DNA of 64,000 nt from Vibrio splendidus (GTDB lineage Bacteria > Pseudomonadota > Gammaproteobacteria > Enterobacterales > Vibrionaceae): positions 389,466 to 453,465 of the forward strand of contig NZ_MCUN01000054.1 of the NCBI RefSeq assembly GCF_002873455.1, in the 5' to 3' direction. Every line of letters begins with the position of its first letter. Positions within the stretch are counted from its first letter, which is position 1. Below, piece by piece: positions 17,858 to 26,916 of the stretch. Position numbers and translations under genes: made by a program. The notes under the pieces are model-generated. The model ran no database searches, was not told the origin of the DNA, and saw only the letters and a program-made list of their open reading frames with translations.

Positions 17858-19552
17858 GTGGACAAACCTTGGCTTTCACGTTATCCAAGTGACGTACCAG
17901 AGACGATCAACCCAGATCAGTACCCATCTCTTATTGAAATGTTCGAACAGTCGGTACAGAAGTACGCAGACCAACCAGCATTCGAGAACATGGGGTCTAT
18001 CATGACATTCCGTAAGCTTGAAGAGCGCAGTCGTGCTTTTGCTGCTTACTTGCAGAATGATCTAAAACTGAAGAAAGGCGATCGTGTCGCGCTGATGATG
18101 CCAAACTTGCTGCAATACCCAATTGCACTCTTTGGTGTACTGCGTGCAGGTATGATTGCAGTGAACGTCAACCCACTGTACACGCCTCGTGAACTTGAAC
18201 ACCAACTTAATGACTCTGGCGCAAAGGCGATTGTTATCGTTTCTAACTTTGCGAGCACACTAGAGAAAGTCGTTGATAAAACTCCGGTTAAACACGTTGT
18301 GCTAACCAGCTTGGGGCAAATGCTGCCAAGAGCAAAAGGTACGATTGTCGACTTTGTAGTGAAATACGTAAAAGGCATGGTGCCTAAGTACGATTTGCCG
18401 GGTGCTATTTCGTTCAGAAAAGCGCTGCACAAAGGCCGTCGCCTACAATATGTGAAGCCATTTATGGCGGGTGATGACATCGCATTCCTACAATACACCG
18501 GTGGTACAACGGGTGTAGCGAAGGGCGCAATCCTAACGCATCGCAATATGATTGCGAACGTACTTCAAGCGAAAGGGGCATACAGTCCTGTGCTGCAAGA
18601 AGGCCGTGAATTGGTGGTAACGGCATTGCCGCTTTACCATGTATTTGCTCTTACCGTGAACTGCTTACTGTTTGTTGAGATGGGTGGTCGTAACCTTCTG
18701 ATTACTAACCCTCGTGACATTCCTGGCTTTATTAAAGAGTTGCAAAAGGTTTCGTTTACCGCGATTACTGGCGTAAACACCTTGTTCAATGCTCTAGTGA
18801 ATAACGAAGATTTCCACGAGTTGGATTTCAGTAACATGCGTTTATCTGTTGGCGGCGGTATGGCGGTTCAACGCGCTGTTGCTGAGCAATGGAAGAAAGC
18901 GACAGGTGTCCATCTACTTGAAGGCTATGGTTTAACCGAGTGTGCTCCTTTGGTCACAGGTAACCCATACGATCTAAAAGACTACACGGGTGCAATCGGC
19001 CTACCAGTACCATCGACAGAAGTTCGTATTGTTGATGATGAAGGTAAAGTGGTTGGCAATGACCAAGTCGGTGAATTGCAGGTCCGTGGTCCTCAAGTGA
19101 TGCAAGGCTACTGGCAGCGTCCAGAAGCGACCAAAGAAGTGATCGACCAAGACGGTTGGTTATCGACTGGTGATATCGTTAAGTTTGATGACGAAGGCTT
19201 GTTGTATATCGTTGACCGTAAGAAAGACATGATTCTTGTGTCTGGCTTCAACGTTTACCCGAACGAGATTGAAGACGTAGTGGCTCTGCATGGCAAAGTG
19301 TTAGAAGTTGCGGCTATTGGCCAACCTCATGAAGTATCTGGTGAGTTGGTTAAGATTTACGTGGTAAAACGTGATCCTAGCCTAACCAAAGAAGACATTA
19401 TCGCGCACTGTCGTGAACACCTAACTGGCTATAAGATCCCTAAATTGATTGAGTTCCGTGAAGAACTACCAAAAACCAATGTAGGTAAGATCTTGCGCCG
19501 AGTACTTCGTGAAGAGAACGATGCCGAGCTTGCTAAACGCGCAAGTGAGTAA
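17858..19552 (+). CDS. fadD: FadD, long-chain fatty acid-CoA ligase
   Basis: This 564-aa AMP-forming acyl-CoA synthetase activates imported fatty acids for beta-oxidation at the inner face of the membrane. It has the P-loop-like YTGGTTGVAKGAILTHRN near 213, GYGLTECAPLV near 357, and the FACS signature with STGDIVKFDDEGLLYIVDRKKDMI near 430-453. The start is GTG, ten bases after GAGGAG. The length equals E. coli FadD (561). No confident FadR box was found upstream. Confidence 0.95.
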   Translation: MDKPWLSRYPSDVPETINPDQYPSLIEMFEQSVQKYADQPAFENMGSIMTFRKLEERSRAFAAYLQNDLKLKKGDRVALMMPNLLQYPIALFGVLRAGMIAVNVNPLYTPRELEHQLNDSGAKAIVIVSNFASTLEKVVDKTPVKHVVLTSLGQMLPRAKGTIVDFVVKYVKGMVPKYDLPGAISFRKALHKGRRLQYVKPFMAGDDIAFLQYTGGTTGVAKGAILTHRNMIANVLQAKGAYSPVLQEGRELVVTALPLYHVFALTVNCLLFVEMGGRNLLITNPRDIPGFIKELQKVSFTAITGVNTLFNALVNNEDFHELDFSNMRLSVGGGMAVQRAVAEQWKKATGVHLLEGYGLTECAPLVTGNPYDLKDYTGAIGLPVPSTEVRIVDDEGKVVGNDQVGELQVRGPQVMQGYWQRPEATKEVIDQDGWLSTGDIVKFDDEGLLYIVDRKKDMILVSGFNVYPNEIEDVVALHGKVLEVAAIGQPHEVSGELVKIYVVKRDPSLTKEDIIAHCREHLTGYKIPKLIEFREELPKTNVGKILRRVLREENDAELAKRASE

Positions 19553-19630
19553 CGAGCTCATTTACTAGAAGATGATGCACCTAAGCCATAGCAGCGCTTA
19601 ATCTAAGCGAGCGCTGAAAAATGGTGTTAG

Positions 19631-19660
19631 AATGCCGACAGTTAATGTCGGCATTTTTGT
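19631..19660 (+). terminator. Intrinsic terminator between fadD and rnd
   Basis: The stem AATGCCGACA/TGTCGGCATT with the loop GTTAA is followed by TTTTT. It lies 40 bases before the rnd start and implies a separate rnd promoter or readthrough. Confidence 0.85.
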
Positions 19661-19695
19661 ATCCGGCGATCAAAGTAAAATCAGTGAGAGTTTTT

Positions 19696-20814
19696 GTGGA
19701 TTATCAAATCATTACCCAAGTAAAAGACCTTGAGCGAGTTTGCCAACAAGCACGTGAAGCCGATGTTGTTATGCTTGATACAGAGTTCGTTCGTACAAGA
19801 ACCTATTACCCTCAATTAGGCTTAATTCAGTTATTTGATGGTGAAACACTGTCACTGATTGATCCTATTGCTCTTGATGAAATGACACCATTTGTTGGAT
19901 TGTTGAAAGACACTTCAGTACTGAAAGTGTTACATGCGTGTGGCGAAGATCTTGAAGTATTCCAGAACGCATTTGGTTGTACGCCAACACCAATGGTTGA
20001 TACACAGATCATGGCGGCCTTCTTAGGTCATGGTCTTTCAACTGGCTTTGCAGCACTAGTTTCAGAGTTTGTAGGTGTTGACCTAGATAAAAGCGAGTCT
20101 CGTACTGACTGGCTAGCGCGTCCGCTTTCTCAAAAGCAACTCGACTACGCAGCGGCAGACGTTCATTACCTACTGCCAATGTACAACAAGCTTCTTGAAA
20201 AAGTGATGGAAGCAGGCTGGTGGGAAGCGGCGCAACAAGAGTCTGATTTACAAGTGGCTAAGCGCATCCGTAAAGCAAACCCAGACAACGCTTACCTTGA
20301 TATTAAAGGCGCGTGGCAGCTAAAACCTCAGCAGTTAGCTATTTTAAGACCGTTAGCAACTTGGCGTTTAAAAGAAGCGATTAAGCGTGATTTAGCGCTG
20401 AACTTTGTTTTTAAAGAACAAGACTTATGGGCAGTGGCTCGATTCGCAATGAAAGATCCTAAGCATATGGAGCAGGAAGGTTTTGATTACCGTTCTGTAC
20501 GTCGTCATGGTGCGAAGATCAGTTCAATTGTGAAATTGGCTGAGCATACGCCAGAAGAAGAGTACCCAGCACCAGTCGAACGTCTAATGGACTATCCAGG
20601 TTACAAGCAACTCTTCAAAGTGTTGAAAGATGAAGTGAAAACAGCATCGCAACACAGTGGTTTAGCGACTGAGTTTTTGGCGTCGAAGAAGCAACTTAAC
20701 CAAGTGTTAAGCTGGATTTGGAAGTACGATCGTAATCCAGAGAAGATGCCTGATGTAATGCAAGGTTGGCGCCTAGACGTAGTTGGCGAAAAGCTAAATA
20801 AAGCAATCAAGTAA
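19696..20814 (+). CDS. rnd: Rnd, ribonuclease D
   Basis: This 372-aa 3'-5' exoribonuclease acts in tRNA 3' maturation. The DEDDy catalytic motifs are MLDTEFVR near 28, HACGEDLEVF near 82 and YAAADVHYLLPMY near 153. An HRDC domain lies at about 210-290. GTG at 19696, preceded by GAGAG, is preferred; an in-frame ATG at 19621 would place the N-terminus inside the fadD terminator. The length matches E. coli (375). Confidence 0.94.
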   Translation: MDYQIITQVKDLERVCQQAREADVVMLDTEFVRTRTYYPQLGLIQLFDGETLSLIDPIALDEMTPFVGLLKDTSVLKVLHACGEDLEVFQNAFGCTPTPMVDTQIMAAFLGHGLSTGFAALVSEFVGVDLDKSESRTDWLARPLSQKQLDYAAADVHYLLPMYNKLLEKVMEAGWWEAAQQESDLQVAKRIRKANPDNAYLDIKGAWQLKPQQLAILRPLATWRLKEAIKRDLALNFVFKEQDLWAVARFAMKDPKHMEQEGFDYRSVRRHGAKISSIVKLAEHTPEEEYPAPVERLMDYPGYKQLFKVLKDEVKTASQHSGLATEFLASKKQLNQVLSWIWKYDRNPEKMPDVMQGWRLDVVGEKLNKAIK

Positions 20815-20867
20815 CTTTAGTTATTGTAGTCAGCAACGAATGCTTTAGAGATGAAAGTTTCAGACAC

Positions 20868-20896
20868 AAAAAAGAGAGCCTAGGCTCTCTTTTTTA
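20868..20896. terminator. Bidirectional terminator between rnd and minE
   Basis: A perfect 28-base palindrome (AAAAAAGAGAGCC-TA-GGCTCTCTTTTTT) lies between the convergent rnd and minE genes. Confidence 0.9.
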
Positions 20897-20928
20897 TTGA
20901 ATATTGATAAACCCAGATCAGGCTCTAC

Positions 20929-21192
20929 TTATCGATCTTCTTCTGGAAGCTTAACGTTCAGCTCTAATACTGAGATGTCGTCATCTTTGTGCTCGAAAGT
21001 CAGGTCAACCATTGATGGGTCGACTTCAACGTACTTTGCAATACACTTCAAGATGTCTTCTTTTAGTTGCGGCAAGTATGATGGAGCAGGGTCGTCATGG
21101 CTGCGTCGTTCGGCAACAATGATCTGCAAACGCTCTTTGGCTAGGTTTGCGGTTGTCTTTTTCTGTGGTCTAAAAAACTCTAATAATGACAT
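20929..21192 (-). CDS. minE: MinE, topological specificity factor of cell division
   Basis: This 87-aa protein has an N-terminal amphipathic anti-MinCD helix (LLEFFRPQKKTTANLAKERL), then a C-terminal dimerisation domain (ILKCIAKYVEVDPSMV and VLELNVKLPE). It stimulates the MinD ATPase and drives pole-to-pole oscillation that confines the Z ring to midcell. It is the last gene of minCDE, six bases after minD. Confidence 0.97.
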   Translation of the reverse strand: MSLLEFFRPQKKTTANLAKERLQIIVAERRSHDDPAPSYLPQLKEDILKCIAKYVEVDPSMVDLTFEHKDDDISVLELNVKLPEEDR

Positions 21193-21198
21193 TGCGTA

Positions 21199-22011
21199 TT
21201 AGCCCCCGAACAGTCTTTTGAAGATGCCTTTCTTCTGTTCCGTTAAGAAACGGAAGTCCACTTGGTTACCCAGTAGTCGCTCTACAGTATCATTGTAAGC
21301 CATACCTGCGTCGGTTGCTTCGTCAAAGATAACGGGCACACCCTTGTTTGACGCGTTCAGTACTGCTTGGCTCTCTGGAATCACACCCAGTAGAGAGATG
21401 TGCAGGATTTCTTCAACGTCTTCAACACTGAGCATCTCACCTTGAGTTACACGTGCTGGGTTATAGCGAGTCAGTAGAAGGTGCGTTTTCACTGGCTCTA
21501 AGCCGTCTTCTGAACGGCGAGACTTAGAGTCAAGAATACCAAGGATACGGTCTGAATCGCGTACAGAAGAGACTTCAGGGTTAGTGGTTACAATCGCTTC
21601 ATCAGCAAAGTACAACGCCATTAGAGCGCCTTGCTCGATACCCGCAGGAGAATCACATATGATGAAATCAAAACCCATCTCATCTAATTCATCAAACACA
21701 CGACGAACACCATCTTTCGTCAGTGCATCTTTATCACGAGTTTGAGAAGCAGGAAGAATGAACAGGTTCTCTGTACGCTTGTCTTTGATCATCGCTTGGT
21801 TCAGCGTCGCTTCACCATTGATAACATTAACGAAGTCGTACACAACACGACGCTCACAACCCATGATTAAATCTAGGTTACGCAGACCGATATCAAAGTC
21901 GATAACTGCGGTTTTCTTCCCTTTTAAAGCCAGACCCGAGGCAATAGCTGCACTGGAGGTCGTCTTGCCTACCCCGCCTTTACCTGACGTTACAACGATA
22001 ATGCGTGCCAT
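21199..22011 (-). CDS. minD: MinD, division-site-selecting ATPase
   Basis: This 270-aa deviant Walker ATPase has GKGGVGKTTSSAA at residues 10-22, DFDIGLRNLDLIMG near 38 and DSPAGIEQGAL near 120. The C-terminal amphipathic membrane-targeting helix (KKGIFKRLFGG) is intact. It recruits MinC to the membrane and is released by MinE. It sits between minC (21 bases upstream) and minE. Confidence 0.97.
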   Translation of the reverse strand: MARIIVVTSGKGGVGKTTSSAAIASGLALKGKKTAVIDFDIGLRNLDLIMGCERRVVYDFVNVINGEATLNQAMIKDKRTENLFILPASQTRDKDALTKDGVRRVFDELDEMGFDFIICDSPAGIEQGALMALYFADEAIVTTNPEVSSVRDSDRILGILDSKSRRSEDGLEPVKTHLLLTRYNPARVTQGEMLSVEDVEEILHISLLGVIPESQAVLNASNKGVPVIFDEATDAGMAYNDTVERLLGNQVDFRFLTEQKKGIFKRLFGG

Positions 22012-22032
22012 TCTGTTTTCCTTTTATTTCTC

Positions 22033-22695
22033 TTATATTGCGAGGACATCAACGTGTAATACATCGTTTGCCATACTGAACATGGTTTTCTTTTGCCAGT
22101 ACTCGCTATCAATTTGATCGCTGAGCCAGTAATTTCCAGCAATGGAAACCAGCTCGGCTTGTAAATCATTACAAATTATTTTTGCTTCAGTTTGGCCACT
22201 CGCACCCGCAATAGCACGACCGCGTAGCGTGCCATGAATATGGATGCTGCCATCGGCAATCACTTCTGCACCTGCACTTACGTGGCTAAGAATCAGCAAA
22301 TCACCATCTTTCGCATACACTTGCTGACCTGAACGAATAGGGGTTCTCACCACTTTTATCGGAGCCATTTTTGCCGGCGCTTGAGAGGGAGATTTACTTG
22401 CTGTCATTACGGCAAAACCGGCTTCTTTCGCTAGGTTTTGCATGCGTTTATCTGAACAGCCAGCTACACCAACCGGGATCATGCCCGCTTGAGATATACC
22501 ATTTTTCAGTTGCACAAAATCGATATCGCCCGCGACTTTGCTAATGTTGATAACAACAGGCGCAGCTGCGAAAAAAGTGGGTGCCTGGTCTACCTTCTCT
22601 TGAAGAAAAGACACTGCATTTTCGACTTGATCATCGGATAAGTGCAAAACAGATAGCGTGAAACTGCTACCTTTTAGATCTGGGTTACTAGACAT
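22033..22695 (-). CDS. minC: MinC, FtsZ polymerisation inhibitor
   Basis: This 220-aa protein has an N-terminal FtsZ-antagonist domain (residues 1-105), a Pro/Ala/Lys linker, and a C-terminal beta-helix MinC domain with IRSGQQVYAKDGDLLIL, GAEVIADGSIHIHGTLRGRA and AELVSIAGNYW. The ATG at 22695 (MSSNPDLKGS) matches family starts. A TTG seven codons upstream is open but not family-like. It is the first gene of minCDE, divergent from ycgL. Confidence 0.96.
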   Translation of the reverse strand: MSSNPDLKGSSFTLSVLHLSDDQVENAVSFLQEKVDQAPTFFAAAPVVINISKVAGDIDFVQLKNGISQAGMIPVGVAGCSDKRMQNLAKEAGFAVMTASKSPSQAPAKMAPIKVVRTPIRSGQQVYAKDGDLLILSHVSAGAEVIADGSIHIHGTLRGRAIAGASGQTEAKIICNDLQAELVSIAGNYWLSDQIDSEYWQKKTMFSMANDVLHVDVLAI

Positions 22696-22916
22696 CGAAA
22701 AACTACAGGACCTCAATAGCGGATTGGTACAATTTCTTTATCAATAAAATAAAGGGCATTGCCTGAAACTAGGTTTATCATGTTATATTCCCAAACCAAG
22801 CACAGCAAGTAATCTTGTTGTCAAATGAACGTTTTGTTCCCAATATTTCCCTAACATAAACTATTGATCTCGCAAGTGAGAGTTTTGTAGTCATAAACAT
22901 TTAAAAAAGGTTTGTC

Positions 22917-23207
22917 ATGCTGTGTTCTATATATAAAAGTTCAAAGAAAGAAGGAACATACCTTTATATCCCTAAGAAGGATGATTTTTCACAAGTTCCT
23001 GACGCATTGATGCAAATGTTTGGTAAACCTAGTTTTGTAATGGTAATTAAAATGGACGGCCGTAAACTGGCTCAAGTGAACATCGATAAAGTGAGAGAAT
23101 CACTGAACACCGATGGTTTCTTTTTGCAGGTACCGCCACCACCAGTTAATGAACTTGAGCTTCATAAAGAGCGTAAAGCTCAACAAAAAGGTCAAGACGA
23201 AGAGTGA
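22917..23207 (+). CDS. ycgL: YcgL-domain protein
   Basis: This 96-aa protein matches the YcgL family throughout: MLCSIYKSSKKEGTYLYIPK, DALMQMFGKPSFVMV and the closing FFLQVPPPPVNELELHK. YcgL is a small cytosolic protein of unknown function, usually found beside minC in gamma-proteobacteria, as here. AAAAGG precedes the ATG at a good distance. It is followed 30 bases later by a transglycosylase gene. Confidence 0.92.
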   Translation: MLCSIYKSSKKEGTYLYIPKKDDFSQVPDALMQMFGKPSFVMVIKMDGRKLAQVNIDKVRESLNTDGFFLQVPPPPVNELELHKERKAQQKGQDEE

Positions 23208-23237
23208 TAGCCACCTCAATTCAAGGAGGAGTGATCG

Positions 23238-24236
23238 TTGAGTAAATTTTCGAAAACCATATTGGCTGTGTCGGCATTACTATTGGGTAATAGCCTGACC
23301 ATTGGCTCAGTTCAAGCTGAAGAGCTGAGCTTTGAGCAATATGTAGAAAAACTAAAGCAACAAGGCCGTGAAGAAGGTATTTCTGAAGCGATCATTGATG
23401 AAGCTTTTGATGGTGTGACGTTTAAGCCAAGAGCGGTCAAAGCCGACAAAAACCAACCTGAAAAGAAACTGACTCTGGATGAGTACATTCCACGTGCAGT
23501 TCCAGATTGGAAAGTGAAGCAGGCAAGGTCACTCTATAAGAAACACTACACAGCGTTAAAGCGTATTGGTGATGAATATGGTGTTCAACCAAGATTCATT
23601 GTCGCGCTATGGGGCGTTGAGAGTAACTTCGGTAAGTTCACGGGCAATTACAGTGTTATTGATGCCCTAACAACCATGGCTTATGAAGGTCGCAGAGAAG
23701 CCTTCTTCCGTAGCGAAGCGATGGCGGCATTGAAGATTCTTGATCAAGGCCATATTGCACCAAAAGAGATGAAAGGCTCTTGGGCTGGCGCAATGGGTCA
23801 ACCCCAGTTTATGCCAAGCTCATTCTTAGCTTATGCTGCTGACGGCAGTGGTGATGGCAAGAAAGATATTTGGGGTACCGAAGAAGACGTGTTTGCTTCG
23901 GCGGCTAATTATCTTGGCCAATCGGGTTGGGATGATAAATATACTTGGGGGCGTCAGGTTCACGTTCCGTCAACCGTGTCTATTGAGATGCAAGGTCGAG
24001 ACGAAGACAAAGCGAAATACCTAAAAGAGTGGTCTGAACTCGGAATTAAGCGTTATGACGATCGCCCACTGCCTACACTTGATGAAGATATCAAAGCTTG
24101 GTTGATCATGCCGGACGATGAAACGGGTCGTTCGTACCTCATTTACAACAACTACAATGTGTTAATGAAGTGGAATCGTTCTTACTACTTTGCTTTGGCG
24201 GTCAGCCACCTAGCAGACAGAATTAAGTTTGATTAA
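23238..24236 (+). CDS. MltB-family lytic murein transglycosylase
   Basis: This 332-aa periplasmic enzyme cleaves the MurNAc-GlcNAc bond with 1,6-anhydro product formation. Residues 1-28 are a signal peptide (ending SVQAEE) without a lipobox, so it is soluble, unlike E. coli MltB. The catalytic Glu lies in LWGVESNFGKFTGNY near residue 130. GAMGQPQFMPSSF and the SAANYLGQSGWDD segment complete the SLT_2 domain. The start is TTG, eight bases after a near-perfect AAGGAGGA. A GTG between them is out of frame. It probably shares a transcript with ycgL. Confidence 0.9.
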   Translation: MSKFSKTILAVSALLLGNSLTIGSVQAEELSFEQYVEKLKQQGREEGISEAIIDEAFDGVTFKPRAVKADKNQPEKKLTLDEYIPRAVPDWKVKQARSLYKKHYTALKRIGDEYGVQPRFIVALWGVESNFGKFTGNYSVIDALTTMAYEGRREAFFRSEAMAALKILDQGHIAPKEMKGSWAGAMGQPQFMPSSFLAYAADGSGDGKKDIWGTEEDVFASAANYLGQSGWDDKYTWGRQVHVPSTVSIEMQGRDEDKAKYLKEWSELGIKRYDDRPLPTLDEDIKAWLIMPDDETGRSYLIYNNYNVLMKWNRSYYFALAVSHLADRIKFD

Positions 24237-24324
24237 TCGGCCAAATTTGATTAACAGACTTAACTTGATTAATTGACCTAGGTCGCTTTGAATAGCATTT
24301 GGCCTACCATAGGCAGAACGAACT

Positions 24325-24349
24325 AAAGGACTCTTCGGAGTCCTTTTTA
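24325..24349 (+). terminator. Intrinsic terminator after the transglycosylase gene
   Basis: The stem AAAGGACTC/GAGTCCTTT with a TTCG tetraloop is followed by a T-rich tail. Confidence 0.88.
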
Positions 24350-24382
24350 TTTTATATTTCAGAGATTTAAGAAGGTGGTTTT

Positions 24383-25327
24383 GTGCTAACAGATAGAGCC
24401 GCACAGATGGTGATATTCCATGCGTTGATCAAGCATGAAGGCTTTACCAGTGCAGCAAAAAGCTTGAATGTGTCGGTATCTCACATCAGTAAACAAATTG
24501 CTTTGCTCGAGGATTCGATAGGTATCAAGTTAGTGCAAAGAACCACACGCAGCCTTACGTTAACCGAAGCTGGAGAAGTGTTCTATCAGCATTGTGAGCA
24601 GCTGTTCAATACGGTGAAAGCGGCTCAAATGGACATGGATAGCCAGCGTGACGACATTTCTGGAATATTCCGTATAGGCTTGTCTCAGTCATTTGGCACA
24701 CTGCATATCATTCCAGCGATTGACCAGCTTAGACAGCTTTACCCTCAGCTGAGAATTGAAGTGCATTTGTTCGATTACAAAGTGGACATGATTGAGGAGC
24801 GCTTGGATCTCTGGATCACTAACAATGAAGACTTGCCTGAAGGTTACATTGCGCAGCGTTTAGCCGATAGCCAGTTTGTGGTGGCCGCATCACCGGATTA
24901 TCTGATTAAGGCCGGGACTCCACACGTGCCATCTGATCTAATTGACCATAACTGCCTTATATATCGCAGTCGTGAACGTGATTACACGTCATGGGCATTT
25001 GATAACGGCCAAGAAAATCTCAGTGTTAAAGTGGCGGGCGATTACTCGGTAGATTTGGCCGAGGCGGTACGAGACGCTGCAGTATCAGGTTGGGGCGTTG
25101 CTTACCTAGCGACTTACTTAGTTAAAGAAGAGTTTAGAACGGGCAAGCTCATCCAAGTTTTACCGGAATGGCGAGCAAGTCAGCTGATGCCATTTTATGC
25201 CGTGTATCCGAGCCGAAAGAATATGCCGAAGAAGCTTTCAGCAGTGATTGAGTTCATCAAAGATCATATCGGATCGCCGACTTATTGGGACAAAAACCTC
25301 AAAACTTGCGTTGAACTGCACCGCTAA
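24383..25327 (+). CDS. LysR-family transcriptional regulator
   Basis: This 314-aa protein has an N-terminal winged HTH (residues 4-62, including GFTSAAKSLNVSVSHISKQI) and a C-terminal periplasmic-binding-like effector domain starting near 90 (GIFRIGLSQSFGTLHIIPAI). It belongs to the CrgA/DsdC-like cluster by its LTEAGEVFYQHC segment. GTG is preceded by AAGGTGG. No metabolic partner is adjacent in divergent orientation, so the target is unknown. The nupC-type gene 200 bases downstream in the same direction is one candidate. Confidence 0.88.
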   Translation: MLTDRAAQMVIFHALIKHEGFTSAAKSLNVSVSHISKQIALLEDSIGIKLVQRTTRSLTLTEAGEVFYQHCEQLFNTVKAAQMDMDSQRDDISGIFRIGLSQSFGTLHIIPAIDQLRQLYPQLRIEVHLFDYKVDMIEERLDLWITNNEDLPEGYIAQRLADSQFVVAASPDYLIKAGTPHVPSDLIDHNCLIYRSRERDYTSWAFDNGQENLSVKVAGDYSVDLAEAVRDAAVSGWGVAYLATYLVKEEFRTGKLIQVLPEWRASQLMPFYAVYPSRKNMPKKLSAVIEFIKDHIGSPTYWDKNLKTCVELHR

Positions 25328-25532
25328 CTGTTTCCCAATCTATAAATATAATTTCCATATGGAAAAAGTGTGTTTTTTAATCAAAGTTAATCATTAAAAT
25401 TCAATGACTTAGTGGAAGTTGCTATTAAAGGGCGATTCAACCAACATCACATTAACAACCTCAACTTGCCGCAAACGATTTCCTCTATAGAATGCGTCGC
25501 CTTTCCTACCTACAACTTTTAGGTTGACGCAC

Positions 25533-26732
25533 ATGGCTTCCCTACTTGGAATTATCACTATTTTAGTAACCGCTTGGTTACTATCTACGGACAGAAAAAA
25601 TATCCCGCTAAGAACCGTCTCTTTGGCTTTCTTACTGCAAATCTCATTCGCCCTACTGGTTCTGTATGTGCCAATGGGTAAAGAAGTGCTGAATGCAGCC
25701 ACTGGTGCAGTGTCTAGCTTGATCAACTACGGTCAAGAGGGGATTAACTTCCTATTTGGTGTCCTAACGAATAACGGATTTGTATTCGCTATTAACGTTC
25801 TCGGCATCATTATCTTCTTCTCGGCATTGATTTCAGGTTTGTACCATATCGGCTTTATGCCAAAGGTGATCAACCTTATCGGTGGTGCTTTGCAAAAGTT
25901 CTTAGGTACAGGTCGTGCGGAGTCTCTATCTGCAACGGCGAACATCTTTGTTGGCATGATTGAAGCGCCATTGGTGGTTAAGCCTTACTTGAAGCACATG
26001 ACGGATTCACAACTGTTTGCCGTGATGGTTTGTGGTTTGGCGTCTGTAGCTGGTGGCACGTTAGTGGGTTATGCATCGCTTGGTGTTGATTTGAACTACC
26101 TGATCGCTGCGGCATTCATGTCTGCGCCTGCTGGTCTATTGATGGCCAAGATCTTGGTACCAGGTAATGCAGATGAGGCTCAAGAAAATATTGAGTCTGA
26201 TGTTGAAATTCCACGAGCAACAAACGTCGTTGAGGCAATGGCAGATGGGGCTATGTCTGGGCTTCGTATTGCCGTTGCAGTTGGTGCTACACTTCTGGCC
26301 TTTATCAGTGTGATTGCAATGCTGAATGGCTTACTAGGTATTGTTGGTGGCTGGTTTGGCGTAAACCTAAGCTTCGAACTTATCCTAGGTTATGTGTTCG
26401 CACCCGTTGCATGGCTGATCGGTGTGCCATGGTCTGAGGCTGTTGTTGCAGGCTCACTGATCGGTAACAAGATCGTTGTGAACGAGTTTGTGGCTTTCAT
26501 CCAGTTAATGGACGTAAAAGACGCACTGAGTGAGCACTCAAAAGCGATCGTTACTTTCGCGCTATGTGGTTTTGCAAACATCTCTACGATGGCAATTCTG
26601 ATTGGCGGTTTGGGTAGTTTAGTTCCAGAGCGTCGCTCTTTCATCTCACAATACGGCTTTAAAGCAATTTGTGCGGGTGTGCTTGCCAACCTAATGAGCG
26701 CAGCGATTGCGGGCGTGGTGCTTTCTCTGTAG
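25533..26732 (+). CDS. nupC: NupC-type concentrative nucleoside transporter
   Basis: This 399-aa inner-membrane CNT-family symporter has an N-terminal helix MASLLGIITILVTAWLLS, the gate segment SALISGLYHIGFMPKVINLI, and the signatures GRAESLSATANIFVGMIEAP and NEFVAFIQL, which carry the conserved nucleoside and cation contacts. ATG at 25533 is preferred over the in-frame TTG three codons upstream because TTAGG sits at the right distance. Substrate preference among nucleosides cannot be read. Confidence 0.9.
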   Translation: MASLLGIITILVTAWLLSTDRKNIPLRTVSLAFLLQISFALLVLYVPMGKEVLNAATGAVSSLINYGQEGINFLFGVLTNNGFVFAINVLGIIIFFSALISGLYHIGFMPKVINLIGGALQKFLGTGRAESLSATANIFVGMIEAPLVVKPYLKHMTDSQLFAVMVCGLASVAGGTLVGYASLGVDLNYLIAAAFMSAPAGLLMAKILVPGNADEAQENIESDVEIPRATNVVEAMADGAMSGLRIAVAVGATLLAFISVIAMLNGLLGIVGGWFGVNLSFELILGYVFAPVAWLIGVPWSEAVVAGSLIGNKIVVNEFVAFIQLMDVKDALSEHSKAIVTFALCGFANISTMAILIGGLGSLVPERRSFISQYGFKAICAGVLANLMSAAIAGVVLSL

Positions 26733-26876
26733 CTAGATGATAAGTACAGAGTGGATGAGTCAGTCACTTTATTTCCCCTATAGTAAAGTGACTGATTAAT
26801 CACACTAATATTCGGTTAGCGTGAAAAAGAGAGCCTATAGTGTAAGAACGTAGGCTTTCTTATTTCAGTGAATAAG

Positions 26877-26901
26877 TTTGTACCACAGGGTGTGGTACAA
26901 A
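26877..26901. promoter_or_regulatory. Perfect 11-bp inverted repeat in the leader of the NhaP-type gene
   Basis: TTTGTACCACA-GGG-TGTGGTACAAA ends 15 bases before the antiporter ATG and 5 bases before its AGGGG ribosome site. It could be an operator for a dimeric regulator or a leader hairpin. No regulator can be named. Confidence 0.55.
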
Positions 26902-26916
26902 TGTTTAGGGGCACAA

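Noticed and set aside
24210..24404. Leftward frame after the transglycosylase gene
   Set aside because: It consists of TTGATTAA-type direct repeats and the terminator read backwards, with no coding character.
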